Shown: piece by piece, positions 8,796-19,696 of the stretch
How the letters are laid out: each line of letters begins with the position of its first letter
Numbering within the stretch: position 1 is the stretch's first letter
NCBI GenBank assembly: GCA_020073585.1
Contig: JAIQEV010000014.1
Coordinates: forward strand, 22,914-86,913
DNA from: Terriglobia bacterium
GTDB taxonomy: Bacteria > Acidobacteriota > Terriglobia > Acidiferrales > UBA7541
Direction of reading: 5' to 3'
DNA: 64,000 nt
The notes under the pieces: model-generated
What the model was told of the DNA's origin: nothing
What the model saw: only the letters and a program-made list of their open reading frames with translations
Database searches by the model: none
Translations under genes and position numbers: made by a program

Positions 8796-10211
8796 ATGAA
8801 GCGCACAAGCACACCAAACGGATTGCTGGTTCTGGCCGCATTCTTTTTCGCCGTTCCCGTCTTTGCGCAGGCGCCCGCCGCGCCGAAGCAGACCCCGCCG
8901 GCGGGCGGTCCTCCGAAAGCCTTCACCGTGCCGGCGCACGAAAACTACGCCCTGCCCAACGGCATGCAGGTCACGCTGGTGCCCTACGGGAATCTGCCGA
9001 AGGTCACGGTCAGCCTGGTTCTGCGCGCCGGCCAGGCCAACCAGCCTGCGGAGAAGCTCGGCGTCGCCAGCCTGACCGGCGAGCTGCTCAAGGAAGGCAC
9101 CGCCACGCGCAGCGCCAAGCAGGTGGCCGAGGAAGCGGCGCAGATGGGCGGCGCGCTGGAGATCGGCATGGGCGAGGACGAAAGCTCGATCGCCACCGAC
9201 GTGCTCTCGGAATACGGCCCGGAGGCCGCGCGGCTGATGGCGGACGTGGCCCGTCACGCCCTGCTGCCCGAGTCGGAACTGCCGCGGCTGAAGAACGACG
9301 CCCTGCGGCACCTGGCGATTGCGCGCACCCAGCCGCAGCAGATCGCCTACGAACGCTTCCGCAAGGTTCTCTACCCCGATCACCCCTACGGGCGGGTGCT
9401 GCCGGAGGCGGCGACCCTCGAGAAACTGGCCATCGCCGACGCGCAGCAGTTCTACGCCGGGAATTTCGGCGCGGCCCGCGCCCACCTCTACGTGGCGGGG
9501 CGCTTCGACGCCGCGGCCATGAAGAAAGCCATCGCCGAGAGCTTCGGCGACTGGGCGCGCGGGCCGGCGTCGTCCGTGGCCGTACCCAAGCCGGCGCCGC
9601 AGCGCGTGCTGGACGTCACCGACCGCCCCGGCGCGGCGCAGTCCACGCTCTTCGTGGGCCTGCCGGTGCCCCCGGCGGCCAGCCCCGACAATATCCCCCT
9701 GGTGGTAACCAACGCGCTGCTGGGCGGCTCGTTCGGCTCGCGCATCACCTCCAACATCCGCGAGCAGAAGGGTTACACCTACTCGCCGCGCAGCGAACTT
9801 TCGCGCCGCTACCGCGACGCCTACTGGGTGGAAACCGCCGACGTCACCACGGGGGTCACCGGCCCGGCGCTCAAGGAGATCTTCGGCGAGATCGAGCGCC
9901 TGCGGAAGGAAGCGCCGCCCGCCGATGAATTGACCGGGATCCAACGCTATCTCTCCGGAATCTTCGTCATCCAGAACTCCTCGCGCGGGGCGCTGATCAG
10001 CCAGTTGCGCTACGTGAACCTGCAGGGGCTGGGCGAGGAGTACCTGAAAACCTACGTGCAGAAGGTCAACGCCGTGACCCCGGCGGAAGTGCAGCGCATC
10101 ACCGCGCAATACATCCAGCCGGAACAGATGACCATCGTGGTCGTGGGGGACAAGGCCAAGATCAGCGAGCAGCTCGTGCCGTTCGCCCCGGCCGCACCCC
10201 CGGCCAGGTAG
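8796..10211 (+). CDS. M16 family peptidase-like protein, non-catalytic partner
   Basis: A 471-residue secreted M16 homologue. The start at 8796 follows an AGGAG ribosome-binding site and opens a signal peptide ending 'PVFAQA'. At the position of HxxEH the sequence reads 'SLTGELLKEGTATRSAKQV', so the zinc ligands are missing. The C-terminal half keeps the 'GSRITSNIREQKGYTYSPRSE' stretch with the RxxxxY motif that M16 partners use for substrate binding. It is expected to form a heterodimer with the product of the gene just upstream, complementing its active site. The gene ends 21 bases before the convergent GGDEF gene. Confidence 0.9.
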   Translation: MKRTSTPNGLLVLAAFFFAVPVFAQAPAAPKQTPPAGGPPKAFTVPAHENYALPNGMQVTLVPYGNLPKVTVSLVLRAGQANQPAEKLGVASLTGELLKEGTATRSAKQVAEEAAQMGGALEIGMGEDESSIATDVLSEYGPEAARLMADVARHALLPESELPRLKNDALRHLAIARTQPQQIAYERFRKVLYPDHPYGRVLPEAATLEKLAIADAQQFYAGNFGAARAHLYVAGRFDAAAMKKAIAESFGDWARGPASSVAVPKPAPQRVLDVTDRPGAAQSTLFVGLPVPPAASPDNIPLVVTNALLGGSFGSRITSNIREQKGYTYSPRSELSRRYRDAYWVETADVTTGVTGPALKEIFGEIERLRKEAPPADELTGIQRYLSGIFVIQNSSRGALISQLRYVNLQGLGEEYLKTYVQKVNAVTPAEVQRITAQYIQPEQMTIVVVGDKAKISEQLVPFAPAAPPAR

Positions 10212-10232
10212 AGGCAGCGCGCTCCGTGGAAT

Positions 10233-11588
10233 TTACGTGATGCGCGGAGTGCGCCGTCGGTTCGTCTGGATGGGGGAAGCGCCGCGCTTCTTGCGCTGCG
10301 CCTTCTCCGAATAGAGTTTTTCGTCGGCCTGCGACAGCAGCTTTTGAATGCGCTCGCCGTCTCCCCGATAGACGCTGACCCCGATGCTCGCGGAGATGGA
10401 GGGCTGCTCCGTATCGTTGGCCATTACCGCGCGGATGCGCTCGACCACCCGCCGCGCTTCTTCCTCCTCGGTTTCCGGAAGCACGAGAGCGAATTCATCG
10501 CCGCCGTAGCGCGCGGCCATGTCTATGGCGCGGCAGTGCACGCGCAGGATGTCCGAGACGCGCAGGATGGCGCGCGTGCCGGTGAGATGCCCGTAGGTGT
10601 CGTTGATCTGCTTGAGACCGTCGAGGTCCAGCAGGAGAACGGAGAAGGGACGGCCGTTGCGGTTAGTGCGTTCGGTCTCGGCTTCGAGCACGTCGAGCAG
10701 GCGGCGGTAGTTGGCGAGGCCGGTGAGGGGATCGCTGGTGGCGAGATGACGCACCTGCTGGAAGAGGCGCGCGTTGTCGAGCAGTGCGCCGCCCAGGGCC
10801 ACGGCGTAGCTGGTCACCTGCAGACCCTGGGCCAGCAGAAACGGCCCGTCCAGCAGGCGCACGGACTGCGAGGCCGCAAGCTGCGCGGCAAGGCACAACC
10901 AGACCGCGGCGTAGACGGTGCGGTCAAAGGCGGAATCGGCGTAGAACAGGCGGCCGCGGTAGCCGAACAGGGCCAGAAAAAAAAGCGCCGCGGGAAGCAA
11001 CTGCAACGGGTTGGGGACGAGCGCGCCGGGCTGCGCCGAGATTTCCGCGGGAAGATGCCGCAGCGCGGCGGTGATCAAATACGTGAGGCCCACCACGCTC
11101 AGGAGCGCGGCGGCGGTTTCTCCCTTGGGATGCCGCGACCTCGGAAGGAACCAGTCCACCAGATAGGCGGCGACGAAAAGCAGGCAAAGCAGCAAGCGGT
11201 TGACCCACCACGCCACCGGCGCCGACAGGATGTGCGCGGCGGACTCGCGCGAAAACTGAAAGAAAAGAATGCTGGAGGCCATGAGGATGGCGCCGGAAAG
11301 CAGGAAGCCCGCGCCGAGGATCAGCGAGACGCGGTCCTGCACGCCGTAAAAACGCACGATGGCCACAGCGGCGAAGACCACCGCCAGCAAGCCGGCGATG
11401 ACCTGCACGTAGCCGTGCAGCACGGGATCGAGCGGCAACGGCGTGTAGCGCAGCCACACGGCCAGTCCGAGAATTGCCAGGAATCCGCCGGCGTGGAGCA
11501 GAAAAGCCGAGCCAGCGGAACGGCCCGCGGGCGGACGTTCTTCCCCCGCGCTACATGCGCCCGTGTTGGGTGGGCGTGCAGGTTTCAT
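10233..11588 (-). CDS. Membrane-bound diguanylate cyclase (GGDEF)
   Basis: About 450 residues from the ATG at 11588; the track start at 11696 adds 36 residues of Arg-rich text with no sign of a signal. The N-terminal 280 residues hold about eight hydrophobic segments forming a MASE-like integral membrane sensor. The GGDEF domain begins 'LATSDPLTGLANYRRLLDVL', has the active-site loop 'YGGDEFALVLPE' intact, and has an RxxD inhibitory site ('RAID') five residues before it. An active c-di-GMP synthase with product inhibition is therefore expected. The C-terminus is basic ('KAQRKKRGASPIQTNRRR'). The sensed signal is unknown. No EAL domain is fused. c-di-GMP often controls exopolysaccharide output, but a link to the locus at 31-55 kb is only a guess. 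Confidence 0.9.
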   Translation of the reverse strand: MKPARPPNTGACSAGEERPPAGRSAGSAFLLHAGGFLAILGLAVWLRYTPLPLDPVLHGYVQVIAGLLAVVFAAVAIVRFYGVQDRVSLILGAGFLLSGAILMASSILFFQFSRESAAHILSAPVAWWVNRLLLCLLFVAAYLVDWFLPRSRHPKGETAAALLSVVGLTYLITAALRHLPAEISAQPGALVPNPLQLLPAALFFLALFGYRGRLFYADSAFDRTVYAAVWLCLAAQLAASQSVRLLDGPFLLAQGLQVTSYAVALGGALLDNARLFQQVRHLATSDPLTGLANYRRLLDVLEAETERTNRNGRPFSVLLLDLDGLKQINDTYGHLTGTRAILRVSDILRVHCRAIDMAARYGGDEFALVLPETEEEEARRVVERIRAVMANDTEQPSISASIGVSVYRGDGERIQKLLSQADEKLYSEKAQRKKRGASPIQTNRRRTPRIT

Positions 11589-11788
11589 GTGCGGCGGAGT
11601 CCCCCCAGTACCGATGGATCGCCGCCAGCATGCGCGAAATGCCAGGCCTTTGGAAACTGGCCGGAAGAACAGGTGTGGCCGGAGAGCGACCTCCACCTCC
11701 GGGAGTGCCGCAGCGCGAGGCCGGCGCAGCGGCAGCGCGGCAGGTTTGGGCTTGCGCGAAGAGGGGCATTCGGCGCACAGTACGTGAC

Positions 11789-11802
11789 TTGAACCGATTC
11801 AA
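11789..11802. promoter_or_regulatory. Putative LacI-family operator upstream of the APC permease
   Basis: TTGAACCGATTCAA is a 14-bp near-perfect palindrome with the central CG typical of LacI/GalR operators (6 of 7 half-site positions match). It lies about 90 bases before the permease start and between it and the divergent GGDEF gene. A LacI-family regulator is encoded directly after the permease. A related site is present at the promoter of the TonB receptor gene. No clear core promoter is seen here. Confidence 0.5.
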
Positions 11803-11892
11803 AAGAAACGGCCGGAGGTTTCCGCGCGAGAGCCGGATGCGCGCGGCGCAACTCGCGGCAGCGCCGCGGCGAGCGACGCGGAAGAGAAAACC

Positions 11893-13236
11893 ATGAGCAC
11901 GGAGGCACAAAACAGCGGAGGCCCGCGCCTGCGGCGCACGCTCACGCTGGGGGACCTGATCCTCTACGGGGTGATCGTGATCCAGCCGGTGGCGCCGATG
12001 TCCGTCTTCGGGGTGCTGAGCGAGCGCGGGCGCGGCCACGTGGTCACCGCGCTGCTCATCGCCATGGTGGCCATGCTCTTCACCGGCATCAGTTACGGGC
12101 GCATGGCGCGGGCCTATCCCAGCGCGGGCTCGGCCTTCACCTACGTGGCGCAGGAGATTCATCCCGGGGCGGGCTACGTCACCGGCTGGAGCATGGTGAT
12201 GGACTACATGCTCAACCCGCTGATCTGCACGATTTGGTGCGCGCAACAGGCGCATCAGTTCGCGCCGGGCGTGCCGGTCTTCGCCTGGAAGATTTTCTTC
12301 GCCGCGGCCTTCACGCTGCTGAACATCCGCGGGGTCAAGACCTCCGCGCGCCTCAACGCCGGCATGGCCGCGGGAATGGGCGCGGTGATCGCGGTGATCT
12401 TCGTGGCCGCGGCGCGCTACCTCTTCAGCCACCCGCACAGCGACCCGGCCTTTTTCACGCGGCCCTTCTACGACCCGCAGACCTTCAGTTACGGCGGCTT
12501 GTTCGGGTGCACTTCCATCGCCGTGCTCACCTACATCGGCTTCGACGGAATTTCCACGCTTTCCGAAGAGGCGGAAAATCCGCGGCGCAACATCTTGCTG
12601 GCCACGGTGCTCACCTGCGTGGTCATCGGCCTGCTTTCCGCCGTGGAAGTCTACGCGGCGCAACTGGTGTGGCCGGCCGCGCAGCCCTTTCCGGATGTGG
12701 ACACGGCGTACGTGCACGTGGCGGGGCGCATGTGGGCGCCACTGTTCGGGGTGGTAGGCTTCACGCTGCTGCTGGCGAATTTCGGCTCGGGCATGGGAGC
12801 GCAACTGGGCGCGGCGCGGCTGCTCTACGGCATGGGGCGCAGCAACGCCCTGCCGAAATCGTTTTTCGGGGCGGTGGACGCCAAGCACCGCGTCCCGCGG
12901 AACAACGTCTTCTTCATCGGCGCGATCGTGCTGCTCGGCTCCTTCGTGCTCTCCTACGGGCTGGGCGCGGAGATGCTCAATTTCGGCGCGCTGATCGCCT
13001 TCATGGGCGTCAACGCCGCGGCGTTTTTGCGCTATTACGTGCGCGAACCGGAAAAGAAGCTCACCCATCTGCTTCCGCCGGTGCTCGGCTTCCTCATCTG
13101 TCTGGCCTTGTGGGTGAACCTGAGCCGCCCGGCGATGATCGCGGGCTCGGTGTGGATGGGGCTGGGGATCGCCTTCGGCATCTGGAAGACACGCGGCTTC
13201 CGCAATCCGCTGTCATTCGAAATTCCGGAGGAGTAG
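11893..13236 (+). CDS. APC superfamily amino acid/polyamine permease
   Basis: A 447-residue integral membrane transporter with about 12 predicted membrane segments. The first segment carries the APC signature 'LTLGDLILYGVIVIQPVAPM' and the following 'SYGRMARAYPSAGSAFTYV' is the conserved loop of this superfamily. 'GFDGISTLSEEAENPRRN' in the middle is also typical. It probably imports an amino acid or amine by proton symport across the inner membrane; the substrate is not predictable. The LacI-type regulator follows 23 bases downstream on the same strand, so the two are probably co-transcribed and the permease may be auto-controlled through the site at 11789. Confidence 0.9.
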   Translation: MSTEAQNSGGPRLRRTLTLGDLILYGVIVIQPVAPMSVFGVLSERGRGHVVTALLIAMVAMLFTGISYGRMARAYPSAGSAFTYVAQEIHPGAGYVTGWSMVMDYMLNPLICTIWCAQQAHQFAPGVPVFAWKIFFAAAFTLLNIRGVKTSARLNAGMAAGMGAVIAVIFVAAARYLFSHPHSDPAFFTRPFYDPQTFSYGGLFGCTSIAVLTYIGFDGISTLSEEAENPRRNILLATVLTCVVIGLLSAVEVYAAQLVWPAAQPFPDVDTAYVHVAGRMWAPLFGVVGFTLLLANFGSGMGAQLGAARLLYGMGRSNALPKSFFGAVDAKHRVPRNNVFFIGAIVLLGSFVLSYGLGAEMLNFGALIAFMGVNAAAFLRYYVREPEKKLTHLLPPVLGFLICLALWVNLSRPAMIAGSVWMGLGIAFGIWKTRGFRNPLSFEIPEE

Positions 13237-13259
13237 CGGCCCGAGCGAGGAGCACGCCG

Positions 13260-14351
13260 ATGAAACGAGGCAAAGCAAAATCGCAGGTGGTCACCATGCG
13301 CGATGTGGCCAAAGAGAGCGGCTTCTCTTCCGCCACCGTGTCCATCGTGCTCAACAACGCGCCGCTGGCCCGCTACATCGCGCCAGCCACGAAGGAACGC
13401 ATCGAAAAAACGGCCAAGCGGCTCGGCTACCGCCCCAACGTCATGGCGCGTTTTCTGCGCAGCCAGCGCAGCCACACCGTCGGCGTCATGTTCTTCGACG
13501 TCCTGGACCCCTTCTGCACGCCGACGCTGCGCGGCATCGAAAACGCGCTCTTTTCGACTTCCTGCCTGCCCTTCTTCGCCGACGCGCAAAACCAGCGCAA
13601 CCGCTTCGAGCGCTACCTGGAGATGCTCCTGGAGCGCCACGTGGAAGCGCTGATCGTGGTGGCCAACTGGCTCTTCGTGGACATCAATCTGCTGGCCGAT
13701 CTCAGCAAGCGCAATATCCCAGTGGTGACCATCGGGTGGGAAGTGGCCAACGAGACGGTCAGCTCGGTGATGGTGGACAACGAGGCGGGGGCGCGGCTGG
13801 CGCTGGAGCATCTCTACCTGCTGGGGCACCGCAAGATCGCCTTCATCCGCGGCCCGAAGGCGATCATTGACAGCGCGCCGCGCTGGAAGGGCGTGCAGAA
13901 ATTCGCGCAAGGGGCGGGGCTGGAGATCGATCCGGGGCTGGTCGCGGAGCTCCCCGATGTGTTCGACACCTACTCGGGGTTCGAAGCCGGCTACCGCCTG
14001 ACGCAGGAGCTGCTGGGGCGCAAGAAGCGCTTTACGGCGGTGCTGGCCTTCGACGACCTGACGGCGTTCGGGGCGTTGCGCGCGCTGACCAAAGCGGGGA
14101 TAAAAGTGCCGGAGCAGTGCTCGGTCATCGGCTTCGACGACATCGCGCCGGCGGCGCTGGCGGCCCCTGCGCTGACCACCGTGCGCCAGCCGCTGGAGGC
14201 CATGGGGGCGCTGGCGGTGAGCATCGTGATGGACGGGATCAACGCCGCGACGGAAAAGCGGGCGGCCCCGGTGGTGCACCGGCGCAGCACGCCGGAGCTG
14301 GTGGTGCGGGAGTCCACGCGGCCGGCGGCGGGGCGCGGCAGCGGGGATTAG
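13260..14351 (+). CDS. LacI/GalR family transcriptional regulator
   Basis: A 363-residue repressor-type regulator starting at the ATG at 13260 behind a GAGGAG ribosome-binding site; the longer track ORF is read-through of another frame of the permease gene. The N-terminal helix-turn-helix reads 'VTMRDVAKESGFSSATVSIVL' and continues into the hinge 'LGYRPNVMARFLRSQRSHTVGV'. The rest is a periplasmic-binding-protein-like ligand domain ending with 'ALTTVRQPLEAMGALAVSIVM', typical of LacI. The Asp/Arg pattern in 'CSVIGFDDIAPAALAAPALTT' fits sugar-binding members, but the ligand is not predictable. Likely targets are the permease upstream and the TonB receptor downstream, since CG-centred palindromes lie before both. 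Confidence 0.92.
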   Translation: MKRGKAKSQVVTMRDVAKESGFSSATVSIVLNNAPLARYIAPATKERIEKTAKRLGYRPNVMARFLRSQRSHTVGVMFFDVLDPFCTPTLRGIENALFSTSCLPFFADAQNQRNRFERYLEMLLERHVEALIVVANWLFVDINLLADLSKRNIPVVTIGWEVANETVSSVMVDNEAGARLALEHLYLLGHRKIAFIRGPKAIIDSAPRWKGVQKFAQGAGLEIDPGLVAELPDVFDTYSGFEAGYRLTQELLGRKKRFTAVLAFDDLTAFGALRALTKAGIKVPEQCSVIGFDDIAPAALAAPALTTVRQPLEAMGALAVSIVMDGINAATEKRAAPVVHRRSTPELVVRESTRPAAGRGSGD

Positions 14352-14368
14352 CGGGGGCGTTTTTTTGC

Positions 14369-14406
14369 TTGACAGCGGGAGCTTCTCTAGTATTAATTCG
14401 ATTTAA
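14369..14406 (+). promoter_or_regulatory. Promoter of the Oar-like receptor with overlapping LacI-type operator
   Basis: TTGACA (14369-14374), 16 bases, TATTAA (14391-14396) make a sigma-70-like promoter. Overlapping the -10 is TTAATTCGATTTAA (14393-14406), a 14-bp palindrome with central CG and 6 of 7 matching half-site positions, closely resembling the site at 11789 (shared form TTrAAyCGATTyAA). Binding here would block RNA polymerase. The regulator gene ends 18 bases upstream. Confidence 0.6.
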
Positions 14407-14547
14407 AGTTTTCACTTCCCTGGGGGTCGAGGGCAGGTTCGGGGTCCGGAAAAACGGGACAAGGGCGGCCGGGGCCGGGATGCGCGGCGGCGGCCGGCGG
14501 GACACCACGAACTGCAACCATCGAAGATTCTACTGAGGGAGATCTCC

Positions 14548-17500
14548 GTGCGCAGCAATCACAAAACAATCGCTTTTCTTTTGGCGGCTTTGCTCCTGGG
14601 TTTCTCGCGCGGCCTTCCGGCGCAGGAAATTACCGGCACACTCTCCGGGACGGTGACGGACACCAGCGGCGCCATCGTGCCGGACGCCACGGTCATCGTG
14701 GTGCGCACCGAGACGGGAGCCGTGCGCCAGACGACCACGTCCAGCGCGGGCATCTTCTTCTTCAACAGCCTGCCGATCGGCTCCTACCGGATGAGCGTGG
14801 AAAAGGCCGGGTTCAAGAAGTACGAGGCCTCGGGAATCGAGCTGCACGTCAATGACAAGCTGGATCTGCCGGTGCAACTGACCGTGGGGGAGATCGCCGA
14901 GAAGGTGACGGTCACGCTCGAAGCGCCGCTGCTGCAGACGGAATCGGCGGAGCTGGCCTCGCTGGTCAGCTCCAAGCAGATCCTGGATCTGCCGCTGAAC
15001 GGGCGGGACTTCAACCAACTGGTGGACCTGGTGCCGGGCGTCGCGCCGGATAACGGGCGGGTCAACGGCGGCGTGGGCCTGTTCAGCGACACTTCGGTGT
15101 CCGTGAGCGGCTCGCAGTCGAACTCCAATCTCTTTCTGGTGGACGGCGAATACAACCTGGACAGCGGGGGAAACGGCAACCTGCTGGTCACTCCGTCGGT
15201 GGATTCCATCGAGGAGTTCAAGATTCTGCGCAATGATTACAGCGCGGAATTCGGCGGGGCCACCGGCGGGGTGATCAACGTAGTCACCAAGTCCGGCGGA
15301 TCGAATTTTCACGGCACGGTGTACGACTTCGTGCGCAACGACAAGCTGGACGCGACCGACACGTTCCTGAACGCCAGCGGGCAGCAGAAGAGCAAGCTGC
15401 GCCAGAACGATTACGGGTTCACGGGCGGCGGTCCTTTCTGGATTCCGGGCGTCTATAACACGAAGCGCACCAGCGATTTCTTCTTCGTCTCCATGGAATG
15501 GCGGCACGAGAGCCGCGGCAACGTCGTTACCGACACGGTGCCCACGCTGCGCCAACGGCAGGGCATTCTGGACCCGGCCTGCGCGGTGACGCCGCCCGCG
15601 CCGTGCACGATACAGCCCGCCGATCCGCAGGAACTCGTCCTCACCGAGCCGAATATCGCCGCTGGCCTGATCGATCCCAATGCCGCAGCCTTTCTCCAGC
15701 GCTATCCGCTGCCCAACGCGAATATTGCGGGCGGGTTCAACTTCATCGCCAGCCCGCCGCGCGTCAATACCGACATGACGCAGCTCTATCGCTGGGACCA
15801 CAGCTTCGGCAGCCGCTATGTTTTCGCCGCGCGGTACATCGGGATGACGCAGTCCCTGAACGGAATCAACTGCGACTTGTTCGGCGCCTGCGACAATTTC
15901 CCTTCGGTGAACACGGACTGGACCTGGAAGGGCAAGAGCGCGATCGTGAAGCTCACCGCACAGCTCACCTCGCGGCTGATCAACGACTTCCAGTTCGGCT
16001 ACTCCAGCAACGAGCTGGGCTACGTGACCGGGGCCACGTCCGATCCGGCAATCGCGGGGCGCGCGGGTTTTACCTACACGGAGCTCTTCCCGGAAACCAG
16101 CGGTTCGTTCCCGGCGCTGAACGGCGTAAACGGCTTCGGGGCGATCGGCAACGGCGCTCCCTTCCATAACCGCACCGACAATTTCCAGTACAAGGACGAC
16201 CTGGCCTATACCACCGGCAAGCACAACTTCAAGTTCGGCGGCTTCCTGCGCTTCAACCGCAAAACGGAGCCGGCCAACGGCGGGTCCAACTACACCGCCG
16301 GGACGTTCACGTTCGACACCTTCGAGAACTTCCTGCTGGGAAACTTCACCAATTACAACGAGGAACAGACGCAGAACAACGTCTACGACCGCGAGCGCGA
16401 TTACGCGTTTTACGCCAATGACACCTGGAAGCTCCGGCCGAACCTGACGCTGAGCCTGGGCCTGCGCTACCAGGTGCTGGCGCAGATTTTTTCCGCGACC
16501 AACAACATCTCCAACTTCCGCGTCAGCGCCTACAACCCGGGCAACTGCTCGGTGGCCGCGTTCGATGCCGCGGGCAACGTGGATCCCACGCTGTGCAGCG
16601 TGACCAACGGCATCGTGGTGCCGGGAACGGGCGGCGTCTCGCGCTCCACTCTGCCCAGCCACTACAACGACTGGGAGCCGCGCCTGGGCCTGGCCTGGCA
16701 GCCGGGCGCGGTGAAGAATCTCGTGGTGCGCGCCGGCCTGGGGATCTTCGCGGGCCGCGATGCGCTTTCGCAGACCAGCTCCCTCGGGCGGCAACTGCCC
16801 AATGACATCGTGGCCAACATCTCCGGCGGGAGCTTTTCTTCCCTGGCGGCGTTCAATTTTTCCTTGCCGCAGCCTCCGGCGTTTCTTTTTGCGCTGGCGG
16901 ATCCCTACGACAGCCCGACCACCTATCAATACAATCTCGGCGCGCAGTACCAGCTCGGGAGCAAAACGGTTTTTGACGTTTCCTACGTGGGCAATCACGG
17001 CATCCACCTGGGCCGCAACCGCAACATCAATCAGGTGCCGGACGCCAGCCGCCTGAACGTTCTGAACGGCGTTGTGCTGCCCGACACCGTGCGGCCGTTC
17101 CTGGGCTACAACGTGATCAACTACAACGAGCGGGCGGGCGTCAGCCGTTACAACTCGCTGCAGATCAGCGTGGATCGGCGGCTTGCGCACGGCTTCCAGA
17201 TTCAGGGCTCCTACACGTACAGCCGCAACATCACCAACACGGCCAACCAGGACACCGAGGCGGCTTTCGCCCCGGTGCAGAACGCCTTCAACACCGCCGG
17301 GGAAAAGGGGCTGGCCAACCAGGACACCCCGCACTCCCTGAGCATCAACTACAGCTGGGAGCTGCCGTTCTTCGCGCAGACGCACGGCATCGCGCGCCAG
17401 GCGCTGCAAGGCTGGAAGTTCGTGGGCATCGCCACCTTCCGCTCCGGCACCCCCACCAACATCTGTCTGTCGCAGGACGTGGCCGGCACGGGAACCGGCG

Positions 17501-17934
17501 GCGGAGCCTACGAATGCCAGCGGCCGGACCTGATCGCCAACCCCAACCTGGACAAGGGCGCCCGGACGCTGGCGCACTATTTCAATACCGACGCATTCGT
17601 GCAGCCCGCCGCCGGAGCGTTCGGCAATGCGGGGCGCAACGTGCTGCGCCAGCCGGGCGTCAACAACTGGGACCTTTCCATCTTCAAGGCCTTTGAGTTT
17701 CCGTGGTTCGGCAAGCACCAGGGCTGGGCCGCGGCCGAAACGGCCAAGCTGGAGTTCCGCGGCGAACTCTTCAACGCCTTCAACCATGCGCAGTACAACA
17801 GCCTGGATACCAGCTTCGTGGTCGCCGATCCCATCAACGGCGCGGGATCGAAAAGCGCCAGTCCCACCTTTGGCGCCGTGACCGGAGACCGCGGGCCGCG
17901 GGAAATCCAGTTCGCGCTTAAGCTGATCTTCTAG
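14548..17934 (+). CDS. Oar-like TonB-dependent receptor with carboxypeptidase-regulatory-like domain
   Basis: An 1128-residue outer-membrane protein. The GTG start is preceded by GAGGGAG. The signal peptide ends 'RGLPAQ'. Residues 30-120 form a Cna-B/carboxypeptidase regulatory-like domain ('GTLSGTVTDTSGAIVPDATV'). The plug domain follows with 'LPLNGRDFNQLVDLVPGV', 'VDGEYNLDSGGNG' and 'GATGGVINVVTKSGG'. The remaining 850 residues are an amphipathic beta-barrel with many 'DTWKLRPNLTLSLGLRYQ'-type strands, ending 'EIQFALKLIF' with the C-terminal Phe of outer-membrane proteins. In acidobacteria these receptors are expanded and thought to import plant or microbial oligomers; the substrate is unknown. 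The position after a LacI gene suggests carbohydrate-responsive control. Confidence 0.9.
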   Translation: MRSNHKTIAFLLAALLLGFSRGLPAQEITGTLSGTVTDTSGAIVPDATVIVVRTETGAVRQTTTSSAGIFFFNSLPIGSYRMSVEKAGFKKYEASGIELHVNDKLDLPVQLTVGEIAEKVTVTLEAPLLQTESAELASLVSSKQILDLPLNGRDFNQLVDLVPGVAPDNGRVNGGVGLFSDTSVSVSGSQSNSNLFLVDGEYNLDSGGNGNLLVTPSVDSIEEFKILRNDYSAEFGGATGGVINVVTKSGGSNFHGTVYDFVRNDKLDATDTFLNASGQQKSKLRQNDYGFTGGGPFWIPGVYNTKRTSDFFFVSMEWRHESRGNVVTDTVPTLRQRQGILDPACAVTPPAPCTIQPADPQELVLTEPNIAAGLIDPNAAAFLQRYPLPNANIAGGFNFIASPPRVNTDMTQLYRWDHSFGSRYVFAARYIGMTQSLNGINCDLFGACDNFPSVNTDWTWKGKSAIVKLTAQLTSRLINDFQFGYSSNELGYVTGATSDPAIAGRAGFTYTELFPETSGSFPALNGVNGFGAIGNGAPFHNRTDNFQYKDDLAYTTGKHNFKFGGFLRFNRKTEPANGGSNYTAGTFTFDTFENFLLGNFTNYNEEQTQNNVYDRERDYAFYANDTWKLRPNLTLSLGLRYQVLAQIFSATNNISNFRVSAYNPGNCSVAAFDAAGNVDPTLCSVTNGIVVPGTGGVSRSTLPSHYNDWEPRLGLAWQPGAVKNLVVRAGLGIFAGRDALSQTSSLGRQLPNDIVANISGGSFSSLAAFNFSLPQPPAFLFALADPYDSPTTYQYNLGAQYQLGSKTVFDVSYVGNHGIHLGRNRNINQVPDASRLNVLNGVVLPDTVRPFLGYNVINYNERAGVSRYNSLQISVDRRLAHGFQIQGSYTYSRNITNTANQDTEAAFAPVQNAFNTAGEKGLANQDTPHSLSINYSWELPFFAQTHGIARQALQGWKFVGIATFRSGTPTNICLSQDVAGTGTGGGAYECQRPDLIANPNLDKGARTLAHYFNTDAFVQPAAGAFGNAGRNVLRQPGVNNWDLSIFKAFEFPWFGKHQGWAAAETAKLEFRGELFNAFNHAQYNSLDTSFVVADPINGAGSKSASPTFGAVTGDRGPREIQFALKLIF

Positions 17935-17954
17935 GCGGCTTCCGGAAAGACAGG

Positions 17955-17992
17955 GCAGCCGGGCGGTGCTTCCGTCCGGCTGCTTTTCTTTT
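17955..17992 (+). terminator. Rho-independent terminator after the TonB receptor gene
   Basis: GCAGCCGG (17955-17962) pairs with CCGGCTGC (17976-17983) around a 13-base loop, followed immediately by TTTTCTTTT. It sits 20 bases after the receptor stop codon and separates that gene from glpK. Confidence 0.85.
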
Positions 17993-18165
17993 GTGGGGGT
18001 GCGGATGCGGCGATCCACGCGCCGTGGCCGGGGTGACGATGCAGCCGTCCACGGCGGCCAGTGCGGATTGCGCAGAAACCTTCGCTGGCATTTCCGAGAG
18101 ATTTTGAGTATGACGGAAGCTCGCTTCCGGCGCTCGTTAGCGGCCGGAGGCGCGGCAGTCTCAGG

Positions 18166-19677
<1,512 letters not shown>

Positions 19678-19696
19678 TGCGAGGAGGAGCAGAGCG

